A stretch of DNA of 13,805 nt from Acidimicrobiaceae bacterium (GTDB lineage: Bacteria; Actinomycetota; Acidimicrobiia; Acidimicrobiales; Microtrichaceae), in NCBI GenBank assembly GCA_003514205.1, contig DORQ01000244.1:1384-15188 (forward strand), in the 5' to 3' direction. The notes below the pieces were generated by a model, which saw nothing but the letters and a program-made list of their open reading frames with translations, was not told the origin of the DNA and made no database searches. Positions 1 through 6,570 of the stretch are shown here, one piece after another. The translations under genes were made by a program, and so were the position numbers. Each line of letters opens with the position of its first letter. Position 1 is the stretch's first letter.

Positions 1-72
1 ATCGAGCAGCTTCGGTCGCGGATTCTTGCGACCTCAGATAACGCCTCGTTGCTCTCGCGGGTCACGCCGTAG
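1..72 (+). CDS. rho: Transcription termination factor Rho, C-terminal end (partial)
   Basis: An open frame runs from base 1 to a TAG at 70-72 and gives 23 residues ending in LLSRVTP. Its pattern, a hydrophobic/basic helix followed by a T-S-D-N-A-S-L-L core, resembles the Rho C-terminus (E. coli Rho has TKTNDDFF at the equivalent place). Rho is the hexameric RNA helicase that terminates transcription. The main support is context: rho directly upstream of rpmE is a common arrangement. The fragment is too short for a firm call and carries no catalytic motif. Another protein with a similar helical tail cannot be excluded. Confidence 0.5.
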   Translation: MEQLRSRILATSDNASLLSRVTP

Positions 73-106
73 ATGCACGAGTTGGTCATTGAATCCTCTC
101 TTCCCC

Positions 107-116
107 TAGGCTGGAG
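107..116 (+). promoter_or_regulatory. Possible -10 box and Shine-Dalgarno ahead of rpmE
   Basis: TAGGCT at 107-112 fits TANNNT and is followed at once by GGAG at 113-116, five bases before the ATG at 122. The GGAG makes the rpmE start secure. The -10 is weaker: the best -35, TTGGTC at 82-87, is 19 bases away. rpmE may also be read from the rho promoter. Confidence 0.4.
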
Positions 117-121
117 CAACT

Positions 122-430
122 ATGAAGGCTGATATCCACCCCAACTACCGCTTTGTGGTGTTCCAGGACACCTCCTCGGGCGACAAGATCATCACACGGT
201 CCACCATTCAGACCTCCGAGACCATCGTGTGGGAAGACGGCAACGAGTACCCGTTGGCGAAGGTGGAAATCTCAGCGTTCACGCACCCCTTCTTCACCGG
301 AACGATGAAGATCATCGACACCGCCGGTCGCGTGGAGCGATTTCAGAAGCGGTATGGCGAGCGCAAGCGCAAGCCTGGTGCGGCCGAGGTCGCCGAAGCG
401 ACACCAGAGGCAGCTGAAGCCTCAGAGTAG
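122..430 (+). CDS. rpmE: 50S ribosomal protein L31, cysteine-free (type B-like)
   Basis: L31 is a small large-subunit protein at the intersubunit bridge. The family signatures are visible: [10 protein letters not shown] at the start, a central [10 protein letters not shown] block around residues 52-61 and the terminal [11 protein letters not shown]. The protein has no cysteine, so it lacks the zinc-binding CxxC motifs of type A L31. The [11 protein letters not shown] segment with its insertion is typical of the zinc-independent type B form. At 102 residues it is longer than usual because of a basic stretch (RKRK) followed by a tail rich in Ala, Glu and Pro. The start is fixed by GGAG five bases upstream. 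It lies 49 bases after the putative rho stop. Product call is secure; the A/B subtype is an inference from missing cysteines. Confidence 0.95.
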   Translation: MKADIHPNYRFVVFQDTSSGDKIITRSTIQTSETIVWEDGNEYPLAKVEISAFTHPFFTGTMKIIDTAGRVERFQKRYGERKRKPGAAEVAEATPEAAEASE

Positions 431-438
431 GGCCCTCC

Positions 439-460
439 TTCTGATCCCTGTGGATCAGGA
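439..460 (+). other. Short hairpin between rpmE and the next gene
   Basis: CTGATCC (441-447) and GGATCAG (452-458) form a perfect 7-bp stem around a CTGT loop. A U-G and a U-A pair can extend it to 439-460. A second weaker stem, AGGCCG/CGGTCT around TTT, follows at 472-486. Neither is followed by a T-run, so a classical intrinsic terminator is unlikely. A processing or partial attenuation site is possible. Confidence 0.35.
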
Positions 461-501
461 TCGGATCACTGAGGCCGTTTCGGTCTGAACAGGGGGCCAC
501 T

Positions 502-1518
502 GTGGAAGAACTCACCGAGGATCGCCGTTCGGGCCTTCGCCAAGCCAAGCTGAAGGCCCTCGTATCAGGTGTAACCGCGGGCGAGGTTCAGACGTTCGCG
601 TTCCCTCACGGCGCGGCGCTGATCGATGCCAATTCGGCGGGCTGGATTCTGCTTGAGGATACCGATCGGGTGCGGGTCGGCGCTGCTCTGAGTTGGGCAT
701 CTCGCCGCAACCTCGCCGCGCTACATCTGATTACATCGGCCCCTGAGGTGCCAGCGGGAGTCGCTGCGCGACAGGCCAGGTTGGCGACGTTGCCGACCTC
801 TGTGCAGAGGCTCAGTGGTACCAGCTTGGTCGATGTCGAACCGTGGCCGTGGGCGCCGCTCCCACCAGAGGATTCGCAGATTCTCGAGAATCCTCGGGTC
901 GCCCAGTTGGTCGATTCCCTCACCAGTGCAGGGTTGGAGATCGTGGTCGAACACGGCATTGTTCGGGGGGAGGTGCTGGGCCTCGAGTGTGCGCGGATCG
1001 TTCCGACCGAGGCGGGCAGCTGGAGCCTTGAGGTTGGCGTGGGACGCCTCGACCGGGAGATGAGCGCAATGATGTTCGCCCATCTTCCTCCAGCGGAGTC
1101 GGTACTCAAAGCAGCAGAGTACGTTCGCCGCTGGCGATATCGAGGAGCGACGCGCCATCCGCTGCGTGACCTTGTTCTCGACCGATGGTTGCGTGCGGAG
1201 CTTTGTGCAGATCCTGAGAGCGTTGGAGCCAAGCACCTTCGTCCGTTGGAATGCAGCGTAGAGCCGACGAACCTACGCGAACTGCAATCCTCTGCCGCCG
1301 GCGGAGCAGACCTTGCTGGTCGTCCGCTGATCGTTGTGTGCAGCGCCGGTAACGACCTTGAGGCCGCCGTTGTTGCGGCAGAGACTCGTGCGTGGCGTTC
1401 ACCCGATGCTCGGCTCGTACTTGTTGTCCCCGAGCGTTCATCAGTTGCAGTCTTGGAACTCGCCAATCAACAGTTGCGCTCACCGGCAGAGATAGTGACG
1501 GTTGCGAATCCCTTCTGA
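502..1518 (+). CDS. Hypothetical protein between L31 and RF1 genes
   Basis: I do not recognise this 338-residue protein. The GTG start is supported by AGGGGG at 491-496, five bases upstream. There is no signal peptide or membrane segment, so it is probably cytoplasmic. The N-terminal part (about 25-80) looks alpha/beta. The middle (about 145-185) has a compact Gly/Glu/Val-rich segment, GLEIVVEHGIVRGEVLGLEC, and the C-terminal part (about 275-338) begins with a run of small and beta-branched residues, PLIVVCSAGNDLEAAV, like a Rossmann-type strand-turn-helix. No catalytic signature is evident. It lies 71 bases after rpmE and 49 bases before prfA on the same strand, so co-expression with translation genes is plausible. 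Its length and codon use support a real gene. Confidence 0.8.
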   Translation: MEELTEDRRSGLRQAKLKALVSGVTAGEVQTFAFPHGAALIDANSAGWILLEDTDRVRVGAALSWASRRNLAALHLITSAPEVPAGVAARQARLATLPTSVQRLSGTSLVDVEPWPWAPLPPEDSQILENPRVAQLVDSLTSAGLEIVVEHGIVRGEVLGLECARIVPTEAGSWSLEVGVGRLDREMSAMMFAHLPPAESVLKAAEYVRRWRYRGATRHPLRDLVLDRWLRAELCADPESVGAKHLRPLECSVEPTNLRELQSSAAGGADLAGRPLIVVCSAGNDLEAAVVAAETRAWRSPDARLVLVVPERSSVAVLELANQQLRSPAEIVTVANPF

Positions 1519-1553
1519 CACCGGCGAACTCGGCGAATGAGGTCCAAGGGCGG

Positions 1554-1567
1554 TAACCTCGTCGATC
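1554..1567 (+). promoter_or_regulatory. Leaderless-type -10 box ahead of prfA
   Basis: TAACCT at 1554-1559 fits the TANNNT -10 consensus and is eight bases from the GTG at 1568. Transcription would start at or next to the start codon. There is no Shine-Dalgarno at a usable distance (AAGGGCGG lies too far upstream and ahead of the -10). No convincing -35 is seen. The same hexamer precedes the thiolase-like gene on the other strand. Confidence 0.5.
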
Positions 1568-2635
1568 GTGCTCGATCGTCTCGCCTCCCTTGAAAAAGAG
1601 TTCATCGAGGTGGATGCCATGTTGGCTGACCCGTCGGTGTTTTCTGACCAACAGAAGTACGTAGCTCTGTCGCGGCGTCGCAAGGAACTCGAGCCAATCG
1701 TTGACCGCTACCTCAAGCTCCTGGCTGCGAGAGAGGATCTTGGAGTCGCCAAGGAGATGTTTCAGGACTCCTCGGGCGAGGACCGCGAGATGCTCCGCAG
1801 CGAGATCGACGACGCGGAGACGAGGATTCCGGTGCTCGAAGCCGAGATCAAAGTGCTGCTCTTGCCGAAAGATCCCAACGATGAACGCAATGTCATCGTT
1901 GAAGTCCGTGGTGCCGAGGGAGGGGAGGAAGCCAACCTGTTTGCTCGTGACCTTTTCGAGATGTACCAAGGTTTCGCAGCTCGGCAGGGCTGGAAGCTCG
2001 AAGTCCTCGGCTCCTCACCGTCAGATTTGGGCGGCTACTCCGAAATCTCATTCCTTCTCAAGGGCGAGGGGGCGTGGAGCAGGATGAAACACGAGGCTGG
2101 GCCACACCGTGTTCAACGTGTGCCGGTCACGGAGTCCCAAGGGCGGATTCACACCTCCTCCGCCACGGTCACCGTCTCGCCCGAGGCCGAAGAGGTAGAC
2201 GTCGAGATCGATCTCAACGACCTCCAGATCGACTACTACCGCTCCTCAGGCCCGGGTGGACAATCCGTGAACACCACTGACTCCGCAGTTCGCATCACTC
2301 ATAAGCCAACGGGTGTCACCGTGTCGATGCAGGACGAGAAGAGCCAGATCCAAAACCGCGCCAAGGCCATGCTCGTGCTCCGCAGTCGAATGCTCAAGGC
2401 CGAGCAGGATCGTGTGGCAGCTGAGCAATCGGATGCAAGAAAGTCCCAGATCGGCGGAGGCGGGAGATCGGAAAAGATCCGGACCTACAACTTCAAAGAG
2501 AACCGTGTCTCTGATCATCGAATCGGTCTCACCGTATACAACCTCGACAAAGTCCTCGCTGGTGAACTCGACGAGGTCAGCGACGCGTTGGTTCACGATG
2601 AACGAGCGCACCAACTCGCAGATTTCAGTGGCTGA
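1568..2635 (+). CDS. prfA: Peptide chain release factor 1 (RF1)
   Basis: RF1 recognises UAA and UAG in the ribosomal A site and triggers hydrolysis of peptidyl-tRNA. The 355-residue length is typical. An N-terminal coiled-coil region covers about residues 1-100. The stop-codon-reading tripeptide of RF1 (PxT) is present as P186-V-T188 within RVPVTESQGRIHTS, which separates it from RF2 (SPF). The catalytic GGQ is G230-G231-Q232 in SSGPGGQSVN, and this Gln is the residue methylated by PrmC, whose gene follows. GTG at 1568 is the only sensible start because an in-frame stop lies at 1538-1540 with no start codon between. It overlaps prmC by 8 bases if prmC begins at 2628. Confidence 0.98.
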   Translation: MLDRLASLEKEFIEVDAMLADPSVFSDQQKYVALSRRRKELEPIVDRYLKLLAAREDLGVAKEMFQDSSGEDREMLRSEIDDAETRIPVLEAEIKVLLLPKDPNDERNVIVEVRGAEGGEEANLFARDLFEMYQGFAARQGWKLEVLGSSPSDLGGYSEISFLLKGEGAWSRMKHEAGPHRVQRVPVTESQGRIHTSSATVTVSPEAEEVDVEIDLNDLQIDYYRSSGPGGQSVNTTDSAVRITHKPTGVTVSMQDEKSQIQNRAKAMLVLRSRMLKAEQDRVAAEQSDARKSQIGGGGRSEKIRTYNFKENRVSDHRIGLTVYNLDKVLAGELDEVSDALVHDERAHQLADFSG

Positions 2636-3500
2636 GACGGTCTCACTGCGGGAACTCCTCATGGAGACCACGACCCGATTTCGTGGCGGTGGGATCGATG
2701 GGGCCGAGCGGGAGGCTCGTTGGATTCTTGAAGAGGTCACTGGTCTCTCAGCCAGCGAGTTTGTGCTGGCCGCCTCGCAGTTCGCGACAGTGGGCCACGT
2801 CGCTCGGTTAGATCAACTTGTCGCCCGGCGCCTAGCAGGCGAACCGATTCAGTACGTGATGGGGCACTGGCCCTTCAGGGGCCTTGATCTGATGGTTGAT
2901 CCGCGGGTGCTCATTCCGCGACCAGAGACAGAGCAACTTGTTGACCTTGCCCTCGATGAAGCTGACCGAGCGCTCGGATCGAATCCTGGACGTGCAGCGG
3001 ATCTGGGTACTGGTTCTGGGGCCATTGCACTTGCACTTGCGGTGGAACGACCCAACCTGAGAGTTACTGCCACGGATCAGTCTGAAGATGCGTTGGCCTG
3101 CGCTCGGGCGAACTGTGCGGGTGTGGGGCGACCTGCGACGCGGGTCAGTCTTCGACAAGGGAGTTGGTACGACGCGTTGGAGTCGTCGGAGAGACACTCA
3201 TTTGATCTGCTGGTCTCAAACCCTCCCTACATCCCCAGTACTGATGTGGTGACGCGCTCGGTGGTCGAATGGGAGCCAGAGGAGGCGCTGTTCGCTGGGC
3301 CTCTGGGTATCACCGACCTTGAGGTGCTCATTGTCGGCGCCACGAACTGGCTCAGGCCAAGCGGATCACTCTGTTTGGAACTGGATCCACGGCAGGCGAA
3401 CTGGGCCCGAGACCTCGCACTGAACAGTGGGTTCGCAGAAGCCGAGGTTGTCCTCGACCTCGCTGGACAGCAACGGTTCGTGATTGCCCGCCGCGGGTGA
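2628..3500 (+). CDS. prmC: Release factor glutamine N5-methyltransferase
   Basis: PrmC (HemK) is a SAM-dependent methyltransferase that modifies the Gln of the GGQ motif in RF1 and RF2, raising termination efficiency. Visible parts are an N-terminal helical substrate-binding domain (about 1-80), the RPETEQLVD segment, the SAM-binding motif D125-LGTGSG-131, and the catalytic NPPY at 198-201 within LVSNPPYIPS, diagnostic of the family. I chose GTG 2628, which overlaps the prfA stop by 8 bases and puts the family's usual LRELL helix close to the N-terminus (290 residues). ATG 2598 is an in-frame alternative giving 10 more residues. Neither has a good Shine-Dalgarno, so translational coupling to prfA is likely. 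Confidence 0.95.
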   Translation: MAETVSLRELLMETTTRFRGGGIDGAEREARWILEEVTGLSASEFVLAASQFATVGHVARLDQLVARRLAGEPIQYVMGHWPFRGLDLMVDPRVLIPRPETEQLVDLALDEADRALGSNPGRAADLGTGSGAIALALAVERPNLRVTATDQSEDALACARANCAGVGRPATRVSLRQGSWYDALESSERHSFDLLVSNPPYIPSTDVVTRSVVEWEPEEALFAGPLGITDLEVLIVGATNWLRPSGSLCLELDPRQANWARDLALNSGFAEAEVVLDLAGQQRFVIARRG

Positions 3501-3557
3501 TCTCCGTAGGTGGGTGTGGGTTCGCCTGAACGGGAGACTGCCAATCAGGTAGTGCCG

Positions 3558-4376
3558 CTACGGTGTTGGCTCCGGTGCGCTGGTCGGCAGGAACTGCTCG
3601 ATAAGGCGAGTGTGTAGCGATTCTCGATCAGTCTTTTCCGAAACGGTGATGGCTACGTAGAGGGTCCCTTGGAACGAGATTGTCCTTGCTCGAAGGAAAC
3701 CGGACCCGGCCTCGTCAGGCCAGTTCGTATAGGTCGCGGTCAGGTCGAACTGTTGACCAAATTCGGGATCTTGACGCTCTCCAATGACAACGTTGGAGAG
3801 CTGTCCGAGTGGGATGGTTGCCGCGACCACCGAGGCTGTCTGAGTCCGCGGATCTGGCGACGCAGTCACCGTTCCGGCAATCAGGGTGGCGGCGAGGTCA
3901 GTCCGTGCAGCGCTCAACGCAACCGCTGAGACCGTAGAATTGTCCCGCACCATCTGCCACTGTGAATTGATCCACACTTGTGCAAGGTCGAGTTCGCCCT
4001 CGCTCGTCTGATACTTGATCTGCATTGGGCTTCCGGGCATGTCGACGCGATACAGGGGATTGCCTCGGTACGGCTTCCAGGTGGAGTCTCGGTCTTCCTG
4101 GCCGGACAAGTGCGCCCACGAGGGACCGATACTGCCCCAGAGGTAGTTTCCGCTTGCGAGGAGCAGGAAAATGACCACACAGACAGCGACAATGTCGCGG
4201 ATTGAGCGACGACGTGGCGTGATGGGCTGTGACCACAGCGCATCCTCGTACATGACTTGGCTCGCGAGATTGCCTTCAGTGCTAATTGGGCGCGTACAGG
4301 TTCGACATCGCGCAGCGTTCGGATCGTTCTTTGCGCCGCACAGGGCGCAACGGACTTTGAGAGTTACGAGAGGCAT
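3558..4376 (-). CDS. Zinc-ribbon single-pass membrane protein, unknown function
   Basis: This 272-residue protein starts with a likely zinc ribbon: C10-x2-C13-x10-C24-x2-C27. A linker follows, with an Arg-rich stretch (R55-R60) and one membrane segment (about 62-80). The remaining roughly 190 residues should face outside by the positive-inside rule. The outer part has no recognised motif; it looks beta-rich and ends in a Pro/Thr tail. The start is supported by AAGGAA seven bases upstream on the minus strand (4383-4388). It converges with prmC, with 57 bases between the stops, and lies 110 bases downstream of the lipoprotein gene on the same strand. A cytosolic ribbon joined to an extracellular domain suggests sensing or scaffolding at the envelope, but that is inference. 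Confidence 0.85.
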   Translation of the reverse strand: MPLVTLKVRCALCGAKNDPNAARCRTCTRPISTEGNLASQVMYEDALWSQPITPRRRSIRDIVAVCVVIFLLLASGNYLWGSIGPSWAHLSGQEDRDSTWKPYRGNPLYRVDMPGSPMQIKYQTSEGELDLAQVWINSQWQMVRDNSTVSAVALSAARTDLAATLIAGTVTASPDPRTQTASVVAATIPLGQLSNVVIGERQDPEFGQQFDLTATYTNWPDEAGSGFLRARTISFQGTLYVAITVSEKTDRESLHTRLIEQFLPTSAPEPTP

Positions 4377-4486
4377 TGCGGGTTCCTTCGGCGGATTCTT
4401 GACGTACCTATCGACCTAGCCAGCAGAAATGTGAGTGGTTTCCATCCGGGAATTGATCCTGGTCTCGGCCAGCGAATGCAGCTGCG

Positions 4487-5137
4487 TTAGCTGACTCGAA
4501 GCAGGGTGGTTCTGAGGAGTCCGAGGGGTGAATTCATCTCATATGTCAGGGTCTCCGGCTGACAACTGACGATTGCTGCCGTTCCCGAGAAGGTTCGGTT
4601 AGTGGGCATTGGGAGTTCCGAGCCGCCGAGTGACACCGATCCGGTCAGGTTGTTCGATGTCTGGCCCATCACGAAGTTGGTGTCGGCCAGGCTCCACGTT
4701 CCATCAAGCGTGCCCGACCATTGCCCAGTTCCTGTCAGTCCATTCAGCGAGATCTCGATTGAGTAGTCGGGGGTGTAGTGGTAGGTCCCGTCAGCCTTGA
4801 ACTCCACGAACCCTGAGCCAGAAGCAGTTGCTGTGAACCCGGGAAGGTTCGCCATTGGGCCTTGACGGAAGAGGCCTGCCACCTGGTCTGCGAGGAGCTC
4901 CCAGGTTCCGCCGATGCATTCTGAGTCCGCACTCGAGGACGAGGCTGCAGGGGTGCTCGAGGTGGAGCTGTCTGAGGTCGAGGTGGAGCTGTCTGAGGTC
5001 GAGGTGGAGCTCTCTGAGGTCGAGGTGGAGCTGTCTGAGGTTGATGGCGAGTCGGCACGTGTGGGGGAGTCGCCTCCTCCGCACCCGGCAATTCCCATTG
5101 AACAGACCAACACCACCGCAGCGAGCACACGAGTCAT
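4487..5137 (-). CDS. Lipoprotein with Ser/Thr repeat linker
   Basis: The protein begins MTRVLAAVVLV and has a lipobox I-A-G-C with C19 as the lipidated cysteine, followed by GGG. Residues from about 22 to 67 form a linker of heptads of the type DSSTSTS, encoded by a 21-bp tandem repeat, then a Ser/Ala run. The globular part (about 73-216) begins at SECIGGTWEL and has alternating short beta-like strands with GTW, GTGQW and GTWSL turns, as in small beta-barrel (lipocalin-like) domains, but I cannot name a family. I prefer ATG 5137 to the in-frame ATG seven codons upstream (5158): it gives a compact signal peptide and has a TACGGT -10 box six bases before it. The product is probably anchored to the outer face of the membrane. 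Substrate unknown. Confidence 0.85.
   Translation of the reverse strand: MTRVLAAVVLVCSMGIAGCGGGDSPTRADSPSTSDSSTSTSESSTSTSDSSTSTSDSSTSSTPAASSSSADSECIGGTWELLADQVAGLFRQGPMANLPGFTATASGSGFVEFKADGTYHYTPDYSIEISLNGLTGTGQWSGTLDGTWSLADTNFVMGQTSNNLTGSVSLGGSELPMPTNRTFSGTAAIVSCQPETLTYEMNSPLGLLRTTLLRVS
4958..5041 (-). repeat. Tandem repeat, 4 x 21 bp, inside the lipoprotein gene
   Basis: Four consecutive 21-bp units occupy 4958-4978, 4979-4999, 5000-5020 and 5021-5041. Units 1, 2 and 4 are identical. Unit 3 differs by one base (CTGTCT to CTCTCT on the plus strand), which changes Asp to Glu. Each unit codes in frame for a Ser/Thr heptapeptide with one acidic residue. A degenerate partial unit follows (TGATGG). 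Confidence 0.95.
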
Positions 5138-5143
5138 GGTCCC

Positions 5144-5149
5144 ACCGTA
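5144..5149 (-). promoter_or_regulatory. Leaderless-type -10 box ahead of the lipoprotein gene
   Basis: On the minus strand TACGGT is followed by six bases (GGGACC) and then the ATG at 5137. This matches the TANNNT-N6-start arrangement seen elsewhere in the window. There is no Shine-Dalgarno between them and no clear -35. Confidence 0.5.
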
Positions 5150-5207
5150 CCGACTCACAGCAATTTCCGGCGGCCTGCCAACTCAGTGGTCGTCTGCGGG
5201 TCAGTTG

Positions 5208-5237
5208 CGTCGTTCGGTGCTCAATGCCGTCGTTCGG
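5208..5237. repeat. 10-bp direct repeat with 20-bp period upstream of the lipoprotein promoter
   Basis: CGTCGTTCGG occurs at 5208-5217 and again at 5228-5237, separated by exactly 10 bases. The two copies therefore lie on the same face of the helix, two turns apart. On the minus strand they sit about 60-95 bases upstream of the lipoprotein -10 box, where activator sites often lie. They fall in the 124-base gap between the anti-sigma gene's stop and the lipoprotein start. Confidence 0.55.
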
Positions 5238-5261
5238 CGCGTCCGAGTTTGGCTTGAGGCA

Positions 5262-5909
5262 CTAGGTCCGCGACCTCTGGTCGTCGGCTTCTACGAGCCG
5301 CAGCCCGGGGTCTGTGTACTCAGTAGCAGCAGGTTGTGCCGGGGTGGGCCGAGCAAGTAGCCAGATCAACGCGACACTGATGAGTTCCGGAAGGTGAGTG
5401 GCCTCATTCAGGAGGGGGATATGGCCTTCGGCGATATCGATGACTGCAGTCACCGCAAGGGAGGCTGCAACCACGATGGCCACAGGCAGCATGGTTCGAG
5501 CGCGGGCCGGCCGAACCGCGACGACAAGTAGCCCCACAGCGAACGCAACGGTGAACGCTCCGAGGTGTCGTGCATCGTGGGAGGAGCCATGGTCGTCGTG
5601 GCCAAGAAGAAGCGAGGGTGCAGATTGTGCAGCGATCAGCACACTGATGATGCCGAGGAGGAGTCGGATACCGAGGAGATGTTGGGCCCGGTCGGCAATT
5701 GCATTGAGCTTCGTGACCGTTCGAGACAGATCGGGCATCTGTGGGCTCGCAGAAATCCGACCAGGTGGGGCAAAGGAGCCCACATGATTCGAGAACTCGC
5801 GACATGCTGAGCACGTTTTCAGGTGCGCCTCGAGCAGCGAGGGCGCAACGCCAGGGTCCTCGCCATCGGCAGCTGCCGAGATTGCTTCGATCCACTTCTC
5901 ACAGGCCAT
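5262..5909 (-). CDS. Membrane anti-sigma factor with zinc finger and His-rich loop
   Basis: The N-terminus carries the zinc-associated anti-sigma signature: C3, then H29-x3-C33-x2-C36, with MACEKWIEAISAAADGE typical of zf-HC2 proteins. The ZAS domain is expected to hold an ECF sigma factor inactive in the cytosol. The rest has about four hydrophobic segments (roughly 80-102, 116-133, 140-158 and 173-186). The loop after the first is rich in potential metal ligands (H104, D105, D106, H107, H111, D112, H115), and H163 and H172 lie near the next loop. The cytosolic tail is short. The gene is divergent from the SigC-like sigma gene 77 bases away, its probable partner. The minus-strand ATG has GGGGAG about 11 bases upstream. 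Zinc or copper sensing through the His loop is my inference. Confidence 0.88.
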   Translation of the reverse strand: MACEKWIEAISAAADGEDPGVAPSLLEAHLKTCSACREFSNHVGSFAPPGRISASPQMPDLSRTVTKLNAIADRAQHLLGIRLLLGIISVLIAAQSAPSLLLGHDDHGSSHDARHLGAFTVAFAVGLLVVAVRPARARTMLPVAIVVAASLAVTAVIDIAEGHIPLLNEATHLPELISVALIWLLARPTPAQPAATEYTDPGLRLVEADDQRSRT

Positions 5910-5950
5910 GGAAATAGGGTCTCCCCGCTACTGCAAAGAGTTCCAGAGAT

Positions 5951-5980
5951 TTGAGGTTCACCTTCCCATTCTGCAACGAT
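5951..5980 (+). promoter_or_regulatory. Candidate promoter for the SigC-like sigma gene
   Basis: TTGAGG (5951-5956) and AACGAT (5975-5980) are 18 bases apart, and AACGAT is six bases from the GTG at 5987. The -10 keeps only the key A at position 2 and T at position 6, so this is weak. It matches the leaderless spacing used elsewhere. On the opposite strand GGAAC (5939-5943) could be an ECF-type -35 for the anti-sigma gene, but no matching -10 was found. Confidence 0.3.
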
Positions 5981-5986
5981 TTGAGT

Positions 5987-6511
5987 GTGACGTCGATTGA
6001 TCCGCTTCGAAAGCTGCTTGATGCAGCCGTCGAGGGTGATGATGTTGCGATGACGGAGCTTGTGCTGCGAACACAACCAGATGTGTGGCGGCTCTGTGTC
6101 GCCCTTGGGTCTCGGGGCGAGGTCGAAGACCTTGTTCAGGAGACGTACCTTCAAGCAATCCGGTCTGCGCCGGGTTACCGGGGTGACTCAGCGGTTCGTT
6201 CCTGGCTGCTGTCGATCGCTCGCAACGTGTGTGCGGATCATGTCCGTCGGCGAGATCGTCAGCGGCGGCTTGTGCAGCGGATCATTCCTTCCCTGGACCA
6301 GTTTTCGGAGTTATCCGACTCATCGTCAATGCAACTTCTGGCAGATATCGATACTGATCGACGTGAGGCATTTCTGCTCACCCAGGTGCTTGGTTTCAGC
6401 TACGAGGAAGCGGCAGTGATTTTGGGCTGCCCGATTGGAACGATTCGTTCGCGTGTCGCTCGGGCCCGTGCTGATCTGATGGCTGCGGTCACTCGAAGCC
6501 AAGCCCAATAG
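5987..6511 (+). CDS. sigC: ECF RNA polymerase sigma factor, SigC-like
   Basis: This sigma-70-family factor has only regions 2 and 4. Region 2 (about residues 20-90) includes TQPDVWRLC, the core-binding EDLVQETYLQAI and the -10-reading RSWLLSIARNVCADHVRRRDR. Region 4 (about 118-168) includes DRREAFLLTQVLGFSYEEAAVILG and the -35-reading GCPIGTIRSRVARAR. These blocks match M. tuberculosis SigC nearly word for word, so I use the symbol as a subfamily label rather than proof of orthology. I chose GTG 5987 (174 residues) because the family's N-terminus begins there. TTG 5951 would add 12 residues without similarity to the family or a ribosome site. The divergent neighbour is the likely anti-sigma factor; sigma and anti-sigma genes more often share one operon. 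Confidence 0.93.
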   Translation: MTSIDPLRKLLDAAVEGDDVAMTELVLRTQPDVWRLCVALGSRGEVEDLVQETYLQAIRSAPGYRGDSAVRSWLLSIARNVCADHVRRRDRQRRLVQRIIPSLDQFSELSDSSSMQLLADIDTDRREAFLLTQVLGFSYEEAAVILGCPIGTIRSRVARARADLMAAVTRSQAQ

Positions 6512-6557
6512 GGCCAGCGAGGTCAGTCGTTCTGGCACAGCCCTCGGGATGTCGGAC

Positions 6558-6563
6558 TACGGT
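6558..6563 (+). promoter_or_regulatory. Leaderless-type -10 box ahead of tsaC
   Basis: TACGGT is followed by seven bases (TTTCGAG) and the ATG at 6571. No Shine-Dalgarno is present. A possible -35, CTGGCA at 6532-6537, is 20 bases away, which is longer than ideal. Confidence 0.5.
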
Positions 6564-6570
6564 TTTCGAG

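Noticed and set aside
606..1466. Long minus-strand open frame (286 codons) opposite the gene at 502-1518
   Set aside because: Its translation is dominated by Arg, Ser and Thr with no domain signature, as expected for the complement of a GC-rich coding strand. The plus-strand gene has an SD site and fits the operon.
1106..1969. Minus-strand open frame of 287 codons crossing the prfA start
   Set aside because: It overlaps an unmistakable RF1 gene and its upstream neighbour, and shows no recognisable motif.
2313..2627. N-terminal extension of prmC reaching back to 2313
   Set aside because: This stretch overlaps the prfA catalytic region in another frame and does not resemble PrmC; the methyltransferase begins at about 2598-2628.
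3501..3557. Intrinsic terminator between prmC and the convergent zinc-ribbon gene
   Set aside because: TCTCCG can pair with CGGGAGA only with a bulge and across a long loop, and no T-run follows.
4958..5041. CRISPR-like array
   Set aside because: The units are contiguous, without spacers, and in frame with a lipoprotein linker.
4914..5360. Plus-strand frame with repeated EVELSEV peptides
   Set aside because: The periodic peptide is only the complement of the 21-bp repeat in the lipoprotein gene; no start signal and no domain outside the repeat.
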